A stretch of DNA of 8,040 nt from JBEICQ01 sp040383885 (GCA_040383885.1 JBEICQ010000093.1:1-8040); one strand, 5' to 3'. Positions 1-7,227 are shown, counted from the first letter of the stretch. The notes: generated by a model not told the origin, from the sequence alone. Numbers and translations are program-made.

Positions 1-849
1 CAGTCAAGTCCAAGCCATGTGTTTACTATCCCCGGAAATTATCAGGTAAAAGTGGTTCTTACATTCGATTGTGCAACAGATACTTTTTCTACACCTGTTT
101 TGGTAGCCTCCCGACCCTCGGCAACAACCACCTCCACACCATCCCGTTGTAATGCCAACAATGGCACAGCCTCGGTCTCTGCCGGCGGAGGCTCCGGTAG
201 TTATACCTATGTTTGGTCTAATGGTGCCACCGGAATTTTTGCTACCGGACTGGCAGAAGGCAGTTATACTGTGATCGTCACCGACCAAAACGCTTGCAAG
301 GATACCTCACAGGTAAATGTGGGTTCCATCCCACCTGCGCAGGTTTTGGTAGCAGCTACCGATACACTTATTGAATTCGGAGATTCTGTGAGGATCACCG
401 TTGCGGGAGGCGTGGATTATACCTGGACTCCGGGCACAGGATTAAACTGCACCGACTGTCAGAATGTGATTGCTTCGCCTTTAAAAAACACCACTTACTT
501 TGTTACCGGAAAAGATACCAATGGCTGCGCTTATTCCCGCTCAGTAACCATTGTAGTGGAAATCATTTGCAATGAATTGTTTATACCCGATATTTTCTCA
601 CCCAACGGAACAGGAGAACCGGAGAATGAAAAATTATGCATCTATAGTAATTGCATCAAAGAAATTACCTTTGCCATCTATAACCGATGGGGAGAACAAA
701 TCTTCTTTACCAATGACAAGCAACTCTGTTGGGATGGCAAACACAAAGACAGTCCTGCGCCAACAGGAACCTATGCTTATCGTTTGTATATAGAACAACT
801 CGATGGTCAAAAAATTGAAAAATCAGGCAACATTACCCTTACCAGATAA
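1..849 (+). CDS. Type B T9SS cargo: gliding-motility-associated C-terminal domain protein (3' part)
   Basis: The reading frame is open from base 1, so the start lies outside the window; 282 residues and the stop are visible. Residues 1-37 look like the end of a PKD domain (HVFTIPGNYQVKV, then FDCATDTFS). Residues ~46-105 match an SprB-type repeat: a Cys, an NGTASV stretch, GG..SYTYVWSNG, then GLAEGSYTVIVTD and a closing Cys. Residues ~115-186 form another PKD/Ig-like domain with YTWTPGTGL and CTDC. Residues ~190-282 form the type B sorting domain (CHU_C): IPDIFSPNG, IYNRWGEQIF, CWDG, PTGTYAYRL and a final GNITLTR. Such proteins are exported by Sec, pass through the T9SS and end up on the cell surface or outside; many are adhesins or motility-related. 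The usual FxPNGDGxND is FSPNGTGEPEN here, a mild deviation. The PorP/SprF-like gene 12 bases downstream supports the call. The function of the missing N-terminal part is unknown. Confidence 0.9.
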   Translation, partial: QSSPSHVFTIPGNYQVKVVLTFDCATDTFSTPVLVASRPSATTTSTPSRCNANNGTASVSAGGGSGSYTYVWSNGATGIFATGLAEGSYTVIVTDQNACKDTSQVNVGSIPPAQVLVAATDTLIEFGDSVRITVAGGVDYTWTPGTGLNCTDCQNVIASPLKNTTYFVTGKDTNGCAYSRSVTIVVEIICNELFIPDIFSPNGTGEPENEKLCIYSNCIKEITFAIYNRWGEQIFFTNDKQLCWDGKHKDSPAPTGTYAYRLYIEQLDGQKIEKSGNITLTR

Positions 850-861
850 ACTCAAAACAAC

Positions 862-1866
862 ATGAAAAAAACAAACCGTCTAACCCTTATTCTTAGCCTA
901 TTTGTGTGTCTTGGATATGCACAGGATATGCATTTTTCCTTTGCGGAGATGACGCCTCTATCCATCAATCCGGCCCTTGCCGGTGCCAATTATGGAATGG
1001 AAGGCATGCTTAATTACCGCAACCAATGGTCGAGCCTGGGTGCTCCTTATTCCACGGTGAATGCAGCTGTGCACGGCCGGGTGAGCAATACCACCAGGAG
1101 ACCCTCCAACTGGCTTTGCATGGGGCTTCAGGTAACTGCCGACAAAGCAGGTGCACCCTCCATCACCAACAACGGCATCTCCCTGAGTCTTGCAGATCAC
1201 ATCAAAGTAGGTAAATATGCCAGAATCGGTCTTGGCCTGCATGCCGGATTCGGACAGCGTTCCCTCAGAGCCACCGAAGGAAGATGGGGCAACCAGTATG
1301 ACGGCGCCAAGTACAATTCTTCTATTCCCAGCGGTGAAGGCAGCCTGAACATCTCTAAAACCTATCCTGATATCGGGGTAGGGGTAATGTATTCTTATCA
1401 AAAAAGAAAAGGCGCCTTTATCGGCAGCGTAGATAAACTCATCAACATCGGATTTTCCGCCTATCATGTGAACCGCCCGGACTTTGGATTTTTACAAACA
1501 GAAAACGCCAAATTGCCCATACGCTTCACCTTCTTTACCAATGCTGAGTTTGCAATAAACAATGGCGGTGGCGCCCTGATGCCGGCCGTCTATATTTTCC
1601 GACAGGGCTCTTTTTCCGAATATTTATTTGGAGGCTTCTACAAATACAAAGTTATTAATGCAAGCAAGTACACCGGTTTTGTAAAACCCTTCTCCATTTC
1701 TTTTGGCGTATTCGGTCGTGCCAACGATGCGGCTGTTATCAAAATTCTGGCCGACTATTACAAATACTCTGTAGGTTACTCCTTTGATGTGAACACCTCA
1801 GGACTGTCTACTTTCACAAGGGGTAGGGGAGCGCATGAAATCGTTCTACGGTTTATAATGATGTAA
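862..1866 (+). CDS. PorP/SprF-family T9SS outer-membrane protein
   Basis: This 334-residue protein has a signal peptide (MKKTNR, then a hydrophobic stretch, ending at ..LGYA/Q near residue 20). The mature part starts like other PorP/SprF proteins: QDMHFSF, then PLSINPALAGANYG and YRNQWSSLG (residues ~21-60). The rest has the alternating pattern of an outer-membrane beta-barrel: GLGLHAGFG, IGVGVMYSY, INIGFSAYHV, YLFGGFYKYK. It ends with the family's typical strands, SFGVFGRANDAAVIKILADYY, YSVGYSFDVNTSGLS and GAHEIVLRF. In Flavobacterium, SprF is needed for export of the type B protein SprB. Homologues often sit directly downstream of a type B cargo gene, as here with a 12-base gap, so it probably serves the protein encoded just upstream. 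The ATG at 862 is chosen because it places the signal peptide exactly at the N-terminus. No good Shine-Dalgarno is visible, only an A-rich leader. Genomes of this phylum carry many paralogues, so no specific gene symbol is given. Confidence 0.92.
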   Translation: MKKTNRLTLILSLFVCLGYAQDMHFSFAEMTPLSINPALAGANYGMEGMLNYRNQWSSLGAPYSTVNAAVHGRVSNTTRRPSNWLCMGLQVTADKAGAPSITNNGISLSLADHIKVGKYARIGLGLHAGFGQRSLRATEGRWGNQYDGAKYNSSIPSGEGSLNISKTYPDIGVGVMYSYQKRKGAFIGSVDKLINIGFSAYHVNRPDFGFLQTENAKLPIRFTFFTNAEFAINNGGGALMPAVYIFRQGSFSEYLFGGFYKYKVINASKYTGFVKPFSISFGVFGRANDAAVIKILADYYKYSVGYSFDVNTSGLSTFTRGRGAHEIVLRFIMM

Positions 1867-1889
1867 GCTGATTTCCTCTTACCTGTTAG

Positions 1890-1928
1890 CAACTCTTTTC
1901 ATCGCGGTGAAAAGAGTTGTTTATTTTT
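1890..1928 (+). terminator. Rho-independent terminator after the PorP/SprF-like gene
   Basis: There is a perfect 12-bp inverted repeat, CAACTCTTTTCA (1890-1901) and TGAAAAGAGTTG (1908-1919), with a 6-base loop. A T-rich tail, TTATTTTT (1921-1928), follows. It begins 24 bases after the PorP/SprF-like stop codon. The stem is AT-rich but long. The tail runs almost into the start of the next gene, so little room remains for a leader. Confidence 0.75.
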
Positions 1929-1929
1929 G
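1922..1929 (+). promoter_or_regulatory. Possible Bacteroidota -7 element (TAnnTTTG) for the ATPase gene
   Basis: TATTTTTG matches the Bacteroidota -7 consensus TAnnTTTG exactly. It lies 4 bases upstream of the ATG at 1933 and inside the T-tail of the terminator. No TTG/TTTG at the usual -33 distance is seen, because that position falls within the terminator stem. If it is used, transcription would start at or just around the start codon, giving a leaderless or nearly leaderless mRNA. A terminator tail could produce this match by chance. Confidence 0.35.
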
Positions 1930-1932
1930 GAT

Positions 1933-4443
1933 ATGTCCTCCTTTAACGGTCTCTCGGTAAGCCGTGCCAAAGAATTGCTTCTCGCCCACGGCTATAACGA
2001 ATTGCCTGAAGGAGAATCACGAAACTTTACCACCATCATTTTTGAAGTCCTCAGGGAGCCTATGTTTATTTTGCTCCTTGCATGTGGCGTCGTTTACCTT
2101 CTCCTGGGCGATTACGCTGAGGGCATCCTCTTGCTTTGCTGGATTGTGGTTATCATTTATATCACGATATACCAGCATCGCAAAACAGAAAAATCGCTGA
2201 GCAAACTCCGGCAGATTGCCTCTCCCATGGCAACGGTCATCCGTGAGGGAAAAGCCACCCGTATTGCCGGGCGTGAGTTGGTGCCCGGCGATGTTATCCT
2301 TGTACACGAAGGTGAGCGCATTCCTGCAGATGCCCATCTGCTTGAAGCTCATCAACTGATGGTAGATGAATCCATGCTTACCGGTGAATCCATGCCTGTT
2401 CTAAAAACAGTGGAGTCACACAATCGGGAAGAAGCATCACTTTTCTCCGGAACGCTCGTGGTGTCGGGCAAAGGCATGGCAAGCGTAAGCCTTACCGGCA
2501 TCCATACCAGGATGGGCAAGATTGGACTGGCACTCAAAACGATTGAGGAAGGAGATACACGCTTGCAGCAAGAGACCCGGTGGCTCATCAAGCGATTGTT
2601 TCTGGGTGGCATCCTCGTGAGCCTTGCCGTTGCTGCGGCCTTTTATTTTAGCAGGGGCAAACTCTTGCCTTCCATCCTTCATGGCTTGTCTGCAGCCATG
2701 GCGCTTCTTCCGGAAGAATTTCCGGTGGTGCTCACCGTTTTTCTTACGCTGGGTGCCTGGCGGCTCTCTCAGATAAAAGTGCTCACCAGAAAACCATCTG
2801 CCATCGAAACGCTCGGATCTGCAACCGTGTTATGCAGCGACAAAACAGGCACCATCACACTCAACCAAATGCAACTGGGTGCACTCTTGCCGGCTGATGG
2901 GCCCGACAACAGCATGCCGGAATCCCCGAAAAAAGAAAAGGAACACGAACTCCTACAGGTGCTTTTTCATGCCTCTGCCGCACATGTTATCGACCCCATG
3001 GAAAAGGCCATAGCAGAGGCTTTCCGCAACAGCATCATCTCCTCTTCTTACAGTGGTTTGCCTCTTCGTGAATACCTGCTCGACAGCAAGCTTACCGCAA
3101 TGTCCCGCGTACTGCACAACAAGGAAGAATCGCTCACAAAAGTGTTTTGTAAAGGGGCTCCCGAAACTATTTTCAGCCTCTGCAAGCTGAGTCCCCTGCA
3201 AGTATCCTATTATACCCTTCAGTTAAAACAACTGGCCGCCGAAGGATACCGTGTTTTGGGAGCAGCAACGGCCACAGCCGACCCCGGTAAACTGCCCGAT
3301 AGCCAGAGTGATTTTGCCTTTTCTTTTATGGGGCTGGCAGGTTTTGTGGATCCTCTGCGCGAGGGTGTCACCGATGCCATCAGAGAATGCGGAGAGGCCG
3401 GCATAAAAGTTATCATGATTACCGGAGATTTTCCGGAGACCGCCCTGCATGTGGCAGAAAAAGCCGGACTTGCTCACAGGGGAAAGACCATCACAGGCAG
3501 CATGCTTCAAAACATGTCGCCCAAAGAACTTGCCATTGAAATCAATAACACGGCTGTGTTTGCCCGTATCGTGCCCGAACAAAAGCTCAGGATTATTGAG
3601 GCGCTCAAAGCCAATGGTGAGGTAGTGGCAATGACGGGTAATGGGGTAAATGATGCACCTGCACTGAAAGCTGCCGACATTGGTATTTCCATGGGCATCA
3701 AAGGAACAGATGTGGCCAGAGAAGCCTCTTCCCTCGTCTTGCTCAACGACCATTTTGCTTCCATCGTGGAAGCCATCAAAGCAGGCAGAGGCATTTTCGA
3801 CAACCTGCAAAAAGCCATGGCTTATATCATCTCTATTCATGTTCCCATCATCGGGTTTGTGCTTATTCCGGCATTCTCTCCTGCCTTGCCTGTGCTTCTT
3901 CTTCCACTTCACATTGTGTTTCTCGAATTGATCATAGATCCGGTTTGCTCCACCGCATTTGCTGCCGAGCCTCCGGAAAAAGGATTGATGAAGCGCCCTC
4001 CAAGAGCGAGTGATGAGGTGTTTTTCAGCGGACAGAAAATCCTCATCAGCATCACAAAAGGCCTGCTGATACTGGTGGCCGTTTCAACTGTTTATTTTAT
4101 TGCAATAAGCAGGGGATATCATCCTGCGCATGTAAAATCCCTGGCTTTTTCTACCCTCATTTATTGCAATGTTTTTTTTAGCCTCTCCTCACTTTCAAAA
4201 ACCCGCCTGTTCTTTCACTCCCTCATCACACCCAATCCCGCAGCCATTTTCATCAGCCTGGCAGCCTTCCTTTTTCTTTTCCTTTCGCTTCGTCTCCCTG
4301 TGTTCATCAAGCTGTTTGACTTTTGCTTTTTGCCGCTTCCCGAAATACTGCTTGCCGCTGTACCTGCCCTGCTTCTTCTTTTGTTGCTCGAGACTCTCAA
4401 GCTTCCTGTCATTTGGAAGAGCAAGGGTGCTTCCCGGGCCTGA
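1933..4443 (+). CDS. P-type cation-transporting ATPase (P2-like, ten-helix)
   Basis: This inner-membrane pump of 836 residues (from the ATG at 1933) uses ATP to move a cation. Landmarks in order: N-terminal GLSVSRAKELL and NELPEGE; helices M1/M2 (~38-82); actuator motif TGES (150-153); M3 (~219-239); M4 with PEEFP (260-264); phosphorylation motif DKTGT with Asp303; a short nucleotide-binding domain with DPMEKAI and KGAPE (407-411); TGDFPETA (497-504); a hinge motif reading TGNGVND (568-574); then M5-M10 (~626-822). The first Asp of the normally invariant TGDGxND is Asn570 here (codon AAT, 3640-3642). M6 keeps an acidic pair, Glu665 and Asp669, in FLELIIDP. The M5 position equivalent to the SERCA Glu771 is Ile. 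The transported ion is therefore not clear; Ca2+, Mn2+ or another divalent ion cannot be told apart. The TTG at 1927 would add only two residues; the ATG at 1933 is preferred. The start lies 13 bases after a terminator stem, so this gene is probably transcribed separately from the genes upstream. Confidence 0.93.
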   Translation: MSSFNGLSVSRAKELLLAHGYNELPEGESRNFTTIIFEVLREPMFILLLACGVVYLLLGDYAEGILLLCWIVVIIYITIYQHRKTEKSLSKLRQIASPMATVIREGKATRIAGRELVPGDVILVHEGERIPADAHLLEAHQLMVDESMLTGESMPVLKTVESHNREEASLFSGTLVVSGKGMASVSLTGIHTRMGKIGLALKTIEEGDTRLQQETRWLIKRLFLGGILVSLAVAAAFYFSRGKLLPSILHGLSAAMALLPEEFPVVLTVFLTLGAWRLSQIKVLTRKPSAIETLGSATVLCSDKTGTITLNQMQLGALLPADGPDNSMPESPKKEKEHELLQVLFHASAAHVIDPMEKAIAEAFRNSIISSSYSGLPLREYLLDSKLTAMSRVLHNKEESLTKVFCKGAPETIFSLCKLSPLQVSYYTLQLKQLAAEGYRVLGAATATADPGKLPDSQSDFAFSFMGLAGFVDPLREGVTDAIRECGEAGIKVIMITGDFPETALHVAEKAGLAHRGKTITGSMLQNMSPKELAIEINNTAVFARIVPEQKLRIIEALKANGEVVAMTGNGVNDAPALKAADIGISMGIKGTDVAREASSLVLLNDHFASIVEAIKAGRGIFDNLQKAMAYIISIHVPIIGFVLIPAFSPALPVLLLPLHIVFLELIIDPVCSTAFAAEPPEKGLMKRPPRASDEVFFSGQKILISITKGLLILVAVSTVYFIAISRGYHPAHVKSLAFSTLIYCNVFFSLSSLSKTRLFFHSLITPNPAAIFISLAAFLFLFLSLRLPVFIKLFDFCFLPLPEILLAAVPALLLLLLLETLKLPVIWKSKGASRA

Positions 4444-4446
4444 AGT

Positions 4447-4480
4447 TTGATGCAGGCAGACTTCCACACATCAATTTTTT
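4447..4480 (+). terminator. Weak terminator-like hairpin after the ATPase gene
   Basis: TTGATG (4447-4452) is complementary to CATCAA (4469-4474). The loop is 16 bases and a T-run follows (4475-4480). The stem has only 6 bp and few GC pairs, so termination here would be partial at best. It begins 3 bases after the ATPase stop codon. Confidence 0.3.
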
Positions 4481-4486
4481 CATTTG
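4479..4486 (+). promoter_or_regulatory. Possible -7 element for the PNGase F-like gene
   Basis: TTCATTTG differs from the Bacteroidota -7 consensus TAnnTTTG at one defined position. It lies 37 bases upstream of the ATG at 4524. The nearest upstream TTTG (4446-4449) is 29 bases away, longer than the usual spacer, so the match is weak. Start of transcription would fall near 4491-4495, just ahead of the leader hairpin. Confidence 0.25.
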
Positions 4487-4492
4487 TAAGGA

Positions 4493-4525
4493 ATGAGTAG
4501 CTTAGCAACTCATATTGTTACTCAT
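4493..4525 (+). promoter_or_regulatory. Leader hairpin with a duplicated ACTCAT arm overlapping the start codon
   Basis: ATGAGT (4493-4498) is complementary to ACTCAT at 4508-4513. The inner pairs are GC (4500-4501) with GC (4505-4506), around a TTA loop and one A-A mismatch. The same ACTCAT occurs again at 4520-4525, where it contains the first two bases of the start codon; with T4519 it can form a 7-bp pairing with ATGAGTA (4493-4499). The two pairings exclude each other. The complementarity is visible in the sequence; a regulatory role is inferred. Confidence 0.3.
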
Positions 4526-6470
4526 GAAAAAGTTTCTGCTACTCCTTCTGCTTGCGCAAGGCTTGCTCGCCGCCACCGGCGACAAATACACGGTGATTAC
4601 ACATAACAATGTAACCGTTGTGACCAATCCCTCAACCGGTGCCAACGAATACAAAGCCTGGGGCGTGTTTCCATCAGCCGCCACCAAATACAGAAAGGTA
4701 AGTGTAAATATGGCTTATAAATGCCCTCCCGGAATGATCTGCGGAGAATGGGATTACATAGACAGAATGATGCTGCGCAGAAAAGGCGGATCCTCGCAAG
4801 CTTCTCAGGACATTGAACTTGTGCGGTACATCACACCCTACGGTCTTGGCTTCCAACCCTCCTGGTCTTTCGACTGGGACATGGACCTTACCGACTTTGC
4901 CGATTTCTTTCACGATTCTGTAGAGATTGGCTACATACACACAGGCTATGAAACCAATGTGGGCAGGGGATGGCAGGTAAAGCTCACCTTTACGCTCACC
5001 GAAGGAACGCCGGTGTGTGAGCCTCTCGGTTTTCAAAAGTTATGGAGTGGCTCTTACCCATACGGCAGCGCAACCTACAGCATCAACGATAGTCTGGCTG
5101 CACAAAATGTAAGCACTGATAACAATACCGAATTACTTACTTTCCGTCTCAACCATACTGGACATGGCAGCGATGCTTCCGGATGCTCTGAGTTTTGCGA
5201 CAAGTTCCGCATTCTTCACTACAATGGCAGTCCGGTAGATACAGTAAGGCGCTGGAGAAAATGCGGCGACAATCCGCTCTTTCCACAAAACGGTACATGG
5301 GTGTACGACAGGGGCAACTGGTGTCCGGGTGCATTGGTGTATCCCTACGAAAAATTATTTCCGGTGAGCGGAGCAGGCAACCACAGCTTCCGCATCAGCA
5401 TGGAACAGCACAGTGGTGATGGTTCAGCCAGAGAAGATATTTCGGCTTATGTGTTCAAGCAAAAAAAGCCCACTACCATGAACGATATTGCATTGGTAGA
5501 AATCATCAATCCCACTTCTAAAAAAGTTTTTCTGCGCGACAATCCCGCCTGCATGAATCCCCGAATCATTCTTAAAAACATGGGTAAAAACCATATCGAA
5601 CAGGTGAACTTCCGCTACTATCTGCAAGACCAACCTGAGTTTATCTACAACTACCACTGCAGCATTCCAAGCCTGACCACAGATACCGTGGTGCTTCCCT
5701 ACACGCTGGTGCCAAACATGGCCGACCAGGTTTTTACAGTGTTCGCCACATCCGTGAACCTGCAAACGCCCGGTTATCCCTACGACGATACCCTCACTTC
5801 AGTAACCAATCTTAGCGCTAACCAGCTTATGGCAGTGAATGATACCAGTCTTGTACTTTACATAAAAACCAACAACGAGGGTTCAGAAGTGGGATACAAG
5901 GTGTTTGACGACGAGGGCAATATCCACTACCAAAGAGCAGTGGGGAGCATGCTCAATAATACCGTGTATGCAGATACTTTTAACCTTTACGCCGGTTGCT
6001 ACAGAATAGAAGTGTATGATGTGGACGAATACGGAGGCGACGGACTCGGTTTCTGGGCAAACACTGCCGGAGGAAACGGTCAATTGATGCTCAAACGAAT
6101 CAATGGCATTGTCATCAAAAATTATCCGAGAGATTACGGTTCCCTCACCAGAATGAATTTAACCGTAGGCTATGTAGTATCCATTCCTCCTATAGACATG
6201 GGTATTCCGGAAAACGGCCATCTTCTCGAAGCGAATATTTTTCCGAATCCTGCTTCAGAAACATTCACGGTAGACATTGCCTCCTCCGACATGGAAAATA
6301 TCCGGCTCGAGATCACCGATATGCAAGGAAAAATTGTCTACACTTCCTCGCAGGCTTTCAGTCCGGGTTTCCGGAGTGTGGTTCCCTGTGCACACCTCTC
6401 CGGAGGCATCTATCTGGCGAGGGTTATCGGCGAACACAAAACCCTGCAACGAAAAATTATTCTCCACTAA
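4524..6470 (+). CDS. Secreted PNGase F-like peptide-N-glycosidase with T9SS type A sorting domain
   Basis: This 648-residue protein starts at the ATG at 4524; a TTG at 4515 in frame would only add MLL ahead of the signal peptide. The signal peptide is MKKFLLLLLLAQGLLAA (~1-17). Residues ~30-315 correspond to the two beta-sandwich domains of PNGase F, an amidase that cleaves N-glycans from asparagine. Conserved points against Elizabethkingia PNGase F: CPPGMICGEWD (67-77), whose Asp77 matches catalytic Asp60; HTGHG with His214 and GCSEFC with Glu223, matching Glu206; and YDRGNWCPG (261-269), matching the DRAGWCPG segment with its Arg and Cys. The counterpart of Glu118 is unclear in GYIHTGYET (136-144). 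Residues ~318-430 look like a beta-rich CARDB-type domain. Residues ~440-550 hold an unassigned domain with CYRIEVYDVDEYGGDGLGFW. Residues ~570-648 are a type A sorting domain (IFPNPASETF, DMQGKIV, SGGIYLARV). The protein should be exported by Sec and the T9SS and act outside the cell or at its surface. Activity on real glycoproteins is inferred. Confidence 0.85.
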   Translation: MKKFLLLLLLAQGLLAATGDKYTVITHNNVTVVTNPSTGANEYKAWGVFPSAATKYRKVSVNMAYKCPPGMICGEWDYIDRMMLRRKGGSSQASQDIELVRYITPYGLGFQPSWSFDWDMDLTDFADFFHDSVEIGYIHTGYETNVGRGWQVKLTFTLTEGTPVCEPLGFQKLWSGSYPYGSATYSINDSLAAQNVSTDNNTELLTFRLNHTGHGSDASGCSEFCDKFRILHYNGSPVDTVRRWRKCGDNPLFPQNGTWVYDRGNWCPGALVYPYEKLFPVSGAGNHSFRISMEQHSGDGSAREDISAYVFKQKKPTTMNDIALVEIINPTSKKVFLRDNPACMNPRIILKNMGKNHIEQVNFRYYLQDQPEFIYNYHCSIPSLTTDTVVLPYTLVPNMADQVFTVFATSVNLQTPGYPYDDTLTSVTNLSANQLMAVNDTSLVLYIKTNNEGSEVGYKVFDDEGNIHYQRAVGSMLNNTVYADTFNLYAGCYRIEVYDVDEYGGDGLGFWANTAGGNGQLMLKRINGIVIKNYPRDYGSLTRMNLTVGYVVSIPPIDMGIPENGHLLEANIFPNPASETFTVDIASSDMENIRLEITDMQGKIVYTSSQAFSPGFRSVVPCAHLSGGIYLARVIGEHKTLQRKIILH

Positions 6471-6474
6471 CTTA

Positions 6475-7221
6475 GTGCCAGGGATTTTGCTCGGCACCGG
6501 AGATACCTTTTTGTTTTTTGCGCTCGCACTGGGTTGCGAAGTGCTGGGAACCATCGGTGGATTCGGGTCTTCCTTGTTCTTTGTTCCGGTAGCCGGCTTC
6601 TTTTTTGATTTTCACACCGTGCTGGGCATCACCGCCTTGCTGCATGTATCCAGCAACCTGTCTAAAATTGGCCTTTTCCGCCGGGGATTTTCCAAAAACA
6701 TCATCCTACTCATGGGACTGCCCGCGGTTTTGGCAGTGGTTGTGGGGGCTCTTGCCACAAGGTATGTGCAACCCGATGCGCTCGAATGGGTGCTCTCTGT
6801 ATTTCTGATACTTCTCAGCGGAAGCTTGCTGTACTTTAAGCAATTTAGGCTCGGGCAAAGCCCTCCGGTATTGGCGGGTGGAGGCCTGCTCTCAGGATTT
6901 TTAGCCGGATTGCTCGGCACGGGCGGCGCGGTGAGGGGAGTGGTGCTCACCTCCTTCGGCCTTGGCAGTGATGCCTTTATTGCCACCTCGGCCTGCATAG
7001 ACATGGGCGTAGACAGCAGCCGCCTGGCCATCTATGCCATCAACGGTTTTGTAAACACAGAACAGGTAAAACTCATTCCGCTTTTGTTTAGCTGCGGCTT
7101 TGCAGGATCATGGCTGGGAAGACAATTGCTCAGGAAAATTCCGGAAACCAATTTTCGTACCCTCGTCTTACTTTTGGTAATGGCCACAGGAATCAGCGCC
7201 CTGTTTAAAAAAATTCTGTAG
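6475..7221 (+). CDS. TauE/SafE-family (sulfite exporter-like) membrane permease
   Basis: This hydrophobic protein of 248 residues (from the GTG at 6475) has about eight predicted helices. It shows the two half-repeats of the TauE/SafE family: LGTIGGFGSSLFFVPVAGF, then TALLHVSSNLSKI in the first half, and GGLLSGFLAGLLGTGGAVRG, then SACIDMGVDSSR in the second. Family members export small anions such as sulfite, sulfoacetate or taurine-related compounds across the inner membrane. Many members are annotated by homology only, and the substrate here is unknown. The start is uncertain: GTG 6475 gives a normal family length and lies 4 bases after the stop of the PNGase F-like gene, which suggests translational coupling. 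TTG 6487 is a second candidate. The frame stays open upstream to at least 6277, but that part overlaps the sorting domain of the previous gene in another frame and is not like the family, so it is left out. No link between its substrate and the glycosidase is visible. Confidence 0.85.
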   Translation: MPGILLGTGDTFLFFALALGCEVLGTIGGFGSSLFFVPVAGFFFDFHTVLGITALLHVSSNLSKIGLFRRGFSKNIILLMGLPAVLAVVVGALATRYVQPDALEWVLSVFLILLSGSLLYFKQFRLGQSPPVLAGGGLLSGFLAGLLGTGGAVRGVVLTSFGLGSDAFIATSACIDMGVDSSRLAIYAINGFVNTEQVKLIPLLFSCGFAGSWLGRQLLRKIPETNFRTLVLLLVMATGISALFKKIL

Positions 7222-7227
7222 AAGGAT

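Noticed and set aside
958..1467. Open frame of 169 codons on the - strand inside the PorP/SprF-like gene
   Set aside because: It is fully antisense to a well-supported gene, with no motif and no signal for its own expression.
1927..1932. TTG start for the ATPase gene
   Set aside because: It lies within the terminator T-tail and adds only two residues; the ATG at 1933 fits the family's N-terminus equally well.
3223..3912. Open frame of 229 codons on the - strand inside the ATPase gene
   Set aside because: It lies antisense to the most conserved part of the ATPase. Its translation is rich in His and Cys and has no recognisable domain or leader. It is a by-product of the codon use on the + strand.
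4515..4523. TTG start for the PNGase F-like gene
   Set aside because: The ATG at 4524 begins a perfect signal peptide (MKKFLLLL), so the three extra residues are unlikely.
6277..6474. Upstream extension of the permease frame to an ATG at 6277
   Set aside because: It would overlap the sorting domain of the PNGase F-like protein in another frame, and the added 66 residues do not resemble a TauE/SafE N-terminus or a membrane segment.
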